Of a stretch of DNA of 64,000 nucleotides, positions 61,466 through 64,000 are shown in pieces. The notes under the pieces are model-generated. The model had not been told where the DNA came from and searched no databases. It saw only the letters and a list, made by a program, of their open reading frames with translations. The DNA comes from Saccharothrix syringae (GTDB taxonomy: Bacteria > Actinomycetota > Actinomycetes > Mycobacteriales > Pseudonocardiaceae): assembly GCF_009498035.1 (NCBI RefSeq), contig NZ_CP034550.1, positions 2,976,001 to 3,040,000 of the forward strand, given 5' to 3'. A program made the position numbers and the translations under genes. Every line of letters starts with the position of its first letter. The stretch's first letter is position 1.

Positions 61466-64000
61466 ATGTCCTCACCCCGAAGATCGGCACCGCGCGGGTC
61501 GGCCACGACCCTCGCCCTGGTCGTCTGCCTCGCGGCCGCGGTGTGCACGCCGTCGCCGCGGGCGGCCGGAGCCGCCCCCGAGCCCGCCCGGGAGCCGGTC
61601 GAGCTGGTCGGGCTCCGCACCGAGACCTCCCGGGTGTTCGCGAACCCGTCCGGCACCAGGACGCTGGAGCAGTACGCGGCGCCCGTGCGCACCCGCAAGG
61701 CCGGGGAGTGGGTGCCGATCGACACCTCGCTCGCCCGTGCCGCCGACGGCTCGATCAGCCCGCGCGCGACGGTCACCGGGCTCCGGCTGTCCGGCGGCGG
61801 GACGGGTCCCCTGGCGACGGTCGAGCGCGACGGCCGGGAACTGGCGCTGTCGTGGCCGGACCCGCTGCCCGCGCCGCGACTGGACGGCGACACCGCGACC
61901 TACCCGGACGTGCTGCCCGGGGTGGACCTGCGGGTGCGGGCCGACTCCGACGGGTTCGCCCAGGTGCTGGTGGTCCGCGACGCCGCCGCGGCGGCGAACC
62001 CGGCGCTGCGGGCGATCCGGTACCGCACGGCGACCAGGGGGCTGACCGTCAAGCCCGGCGCCGACGGTGCGACGGCCGCCGTGGACGACACCGGGCGGGT
62101 GGTGTTCGCCTCGGGCACCCCGGTGATGTGGGACTCGCCCCGCCAGCGGGCCGCGGCGGCGGGGAACGCGCCGCAGGGCCGGGAACGCGCGATGGACCTC
62201 CGCGTCGGCGCGGACGAGCTGGTGGTCACACCGGACCCGGCGATGCTGACCGGCCCCGACACCACCTACCCGCTCTACATCGACCCGTCGTTCAGCGCCG
62301 GGCAGAACCGGTGGACCTACGTCAACAAGGACTCGCCGGGCACCTCCTACTGGACCACCAAGGACACCAACAAGGCGAAGGTCGGCAAGACCTGGGGCAC
62401 GGCCGGGCTGTACCGGTCGCTGTTCCAGATGAACTCCGGCGCGATCGCCGGTTCGAAGGTCACCCGGGCCTGGTTCTCCATCACGATGGACCACTCCGCC
62501 GCCTGCGCGGCGACCTCGGTCGACCTGTGGCACACCAAGCCGATCGACCCCGAGGTCCCGCTGACCTGGACCAACTCCGGCGGCCACTGGCTGACCCGGC
62601 TGGCCTCGGCGAAGGGGACGGCCAACGAGTCGACCGCGTGCCCGAAGCCGGACTTCCCGATGGAGTTCTCCTCGGCCGCGCTCACCAAGGCGGTGCAGGA
62701 CACCGCGACCGCCAACGGGGACACCGTGGCGTTCGGCCTCCGGATCGACCCGGACGTCGAGAGCAGCCAGGACCAGTGGAAGTACTTCTACGCGAACACG
62801 GCCAGGATCAACGTCGAGTACAACTCCCGGCCGCGCGTCCCGACCGGCGTCGGCACCGTGCCGCCCAAGCCGTGCGGCACGGCGACCGCGCCGACGCCGT
62901 TCACCACCGGCGCGCCGACGTTCTCCGGCGTCCTGTCCGACCCCGAGGGCGACAACGTCTCGGGCGTGCTGGAGGTCCTGGAGGGCGACACCGTGATCGC
63001 CACGTCGACCACGCCGGTGATCGGGTCCGGCGGCGCGGTCACCTGGCCGCCGCTGCCCACCGGCGCCGTGCCGGAGGACCGGCCCGGCGCGGTGTTCAGC
63101 TTCCGGGCCCGCGCCCGCGACGCCGCGTTGGCCGGTCCGGACACCGCGCGGTGCTACTTCACCGTCGACAAGGTCGAGCCCGGCGCGCCGGGCGTGACGT
63201 CGACCGACTTCCCGAACGGCACGGCGGTCCGCGCGGTGGGGGAGATGGGCGTGGTGACCTTCCACCGCGCCGCCGCCGACACCGACATCGCCGGGTACCG
63301 GTACGGCTTCCAGCCCGATCGCGTCACGTCGTGGGTCGGCGCCGGGGCCGACGGGCGCGCGAGCGTGCCGATCACGCTGTGGCCCGATTCGCCCGGGGGG
63401 ACCATCGGGATCAACCGGACGCTGTACGTGCGCGCCGTCGACCGGGCGGGCCACCCCAGCCCCGAGCCGACCACCTGGAACCTCACCGCCACCCCCCGCG
63501 CGATCACGGCACCCCCGGTCCGCGGCGACACCAACGGCGACCGGCTCGCGGACGTGACGACCGTGTTCGACCAGGGCGAGGGCCGCACGGCCGCCTGGAA
63601 CCTCGTCTCCACCGGCACCGGGTTCACCGCCGCGCACATCGGCTGGGACAGCGGCGTGAACGGCGGCTTCCCGGCGCACCGCACGATCAACGTCCGCGGT
63701 GACTTCACCGGCGACGGGCGCGGCGACGTCGCGGTGTTCCGGGAGGACCCCGACCGGAGGGTCCGGCTCTACGTGCTGCGCTCGGACGGCAACCGGTTCG
63801 TGGTGGAAGCCGAGTCCTGGTCGGGCACGACCTACCGGCTGTCGTACCTGAAGGTGGTCGCCGGCGACTTCGACGGTGACGGCGACGACGACATCGCGGC
63901 CTTCCAGGGCCAGCAGGGCGAGCAGACCAAACTCTGGGTGCACACCGCGAACGGCGGCCGGTTCGGCGAGCCGGTGCTGCGCTGGGACAGCGGCGCGGGC
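61466..64000 (+). CDS. Large secreted DNRLRE-type protein with FG-GAP/VCBS-like repeats (3' end beyond window)
   Basis: 845 codons to the window edge, no stop. ATG 61466 has GGAG upstream. Signal peptide about residues 1-36 (TTLALVVCLAAAVCTPSPRA). It continues with SRVFANPSGTRTLEQYAAPV and WDSPRQRAAA, then a DNRLRE-like beta-sandwich (YPLYIDPSFSAGQNRWTYVN, AGLYRSLFQMNSGAIAGSKV, RAWFSITMDHS), fibronectin-like segments about 470-670, and VCBS/FG-GAP repeats starting RGDTNGDRLADVTTVFDQGE and VAGDFDGDGDDDIAAFQGQQ. Such proteins commonly accompany RHS proteins in actinobacteria; here it is divergent from one. Confidence 0.88.
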   Translation, partial: MSSPRRSAPRGSATTLALVVCLAAAVCTPSPRAAGAAPEPAREPVELVGLRTETSRVFANPSGTRTLEQYAAPVRTRKAGEWVPIDTSLARAADGSISPRATVTGLRLSGGGTGPLATVERDGRELALSWPDPLPAPRLDGDTATYPDVLPGVDLRVRADSDGFAQVLVVRDAAAAANPALRAIRYRTATRGLTVKPGADGATAAVDDTGRVVFASGTPVMWDSPRQRAAAAGNAPQGRERAMDLRVGADELVVTPDPAMLTGPDTTYPLYIDPSFSAGQNRWTYVNKDSPGTSYWTTKDTNKAKVGKTWGTAGLYRSLFQMNSGAIAGSKVTRAWFSITMDHSAACAATSVDLWHTKPIDPEVPLTWTNSGGHWLTRLASAKGTANESTACPKPDFPMEFSSAALTKAVQDTATANGDTVAFGLRIDPDVESSQDQWKYFYANTARINVEYNSRPRVPTGVGTVPPKPCGTATAPTPFTTGAPTFSGVLSDPEGDNVSGVLEVLEGDTVIATSTTPVIGSGGAVTWPPLPTGAVPEDRPGAVFSFRARARDAALAGPDTARCYFTVDKVEPGAPGVTSTDFPNGTAVRAVGEMGVVTFHRAAADTDIAGYRYGFQPDRVTSWVGAGADGRASVPITLWPDSPGGTIGINRTLYVRAVDRAGHPSPEPTTWNLTATPRAITAPPVRGDTNGDRLADVTTVFDQGEGRTAAWNLVSTGTGFTAAHIGWDSGVNGGFPAHRTINVRGDFTGDGRGDVAVFREDPDRRVRLYVLRSDGNRFVVEAESWSGTTYRLSYLKVVAGDFDGDGDDDIAAFQGQQGEQTKLWVHTANGGRFGEPVLRWDSGAG

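Overview
This is high-GC actinobacterial chromosome. The mix of a SpoIIE-type phosphatase, LAL and NB-ARC/TPR regulators, an MmyB-type XRE regulator, a DUF6230/DUF6114 pair and large RHS proteins suggests the Pseudonocardiales (Saccharothrix, Actinosynnema or Lentzea-like). That placement is inference from gene content only.

Layout. (1) 1-4.8 kb: the 3' part of a GAF-PAS-SpoIIE-HATPase-STAS phosphatase gene, an internally deleted integrase-type IS with 30-bp inverted repeats, a small secreted peptide gene and an IS5-type remnant. (2) 4.86-25.15 kb: the centrepiece, two divergent operons. Leftward is oleB-oleC-oleA-oleD, a complete long-chain olefin pathway (head-to-head condensation, ketone reduction, beta-lactone formation, decarboxylation). 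Rightward is a PUFA-synthase-like iterative lipid synthase: pfaD enoyl reductase, a KS-AT-ACP-KR protein, an AT-DH-DH-PS-DH protein, a PfaB-type acyltransferase, a free-standing ACP, then a DUF6230/DUF6114 membrane pair. From the KS protein onward, every gene overlaps the next by 4 bp. Two related palindromes 30 bp apart lie in the divergent intergenic region. The obvious reading is a dedicated polyunsaturated hydrocarbon or ketone pathway in which OleA condenses chains made by the Pfa-like synthase.

(3) 25.4-35.2 kb: ordinary accessory and regulatory genes: a GlsB/YeaQ-type membrane protein, a SnoaL-like protein divergent from an MmyB-type regulator, an APH-fold kinase, a LAL regulator followed by a PEP-utilising-enzyme-like protein and a jacalin-like protein, and phoU. 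(4) 35.4-45.4 kb: an IS5-type element, then kdpFABC-kdpD. kdpE is a decayed pseudogene and is followed by about 1 kb of gene debris that includes a DUF664 remnant.

(5) 45.4-64 kb: an NB-ARC/TPR regulator, a PhoD-type phosphatase downstream of a secreted FG-GAP protein, a winged-helix regulator, a miniature IS701 derivative, a secreted fucosidase-like (GH29-like) protein with three C-terminal 45-residue repeats, a 2058-residue RHS/YD-repeat protein, and divergent from it the start of a large secreted protein cut by the window end. Three intergenic regions here carry GAAACG-type inverted repeats and may be co-regulated.

Translation is dense on both strands, as expected at this GC content, so many long antisense open frames are shadows and were left out.
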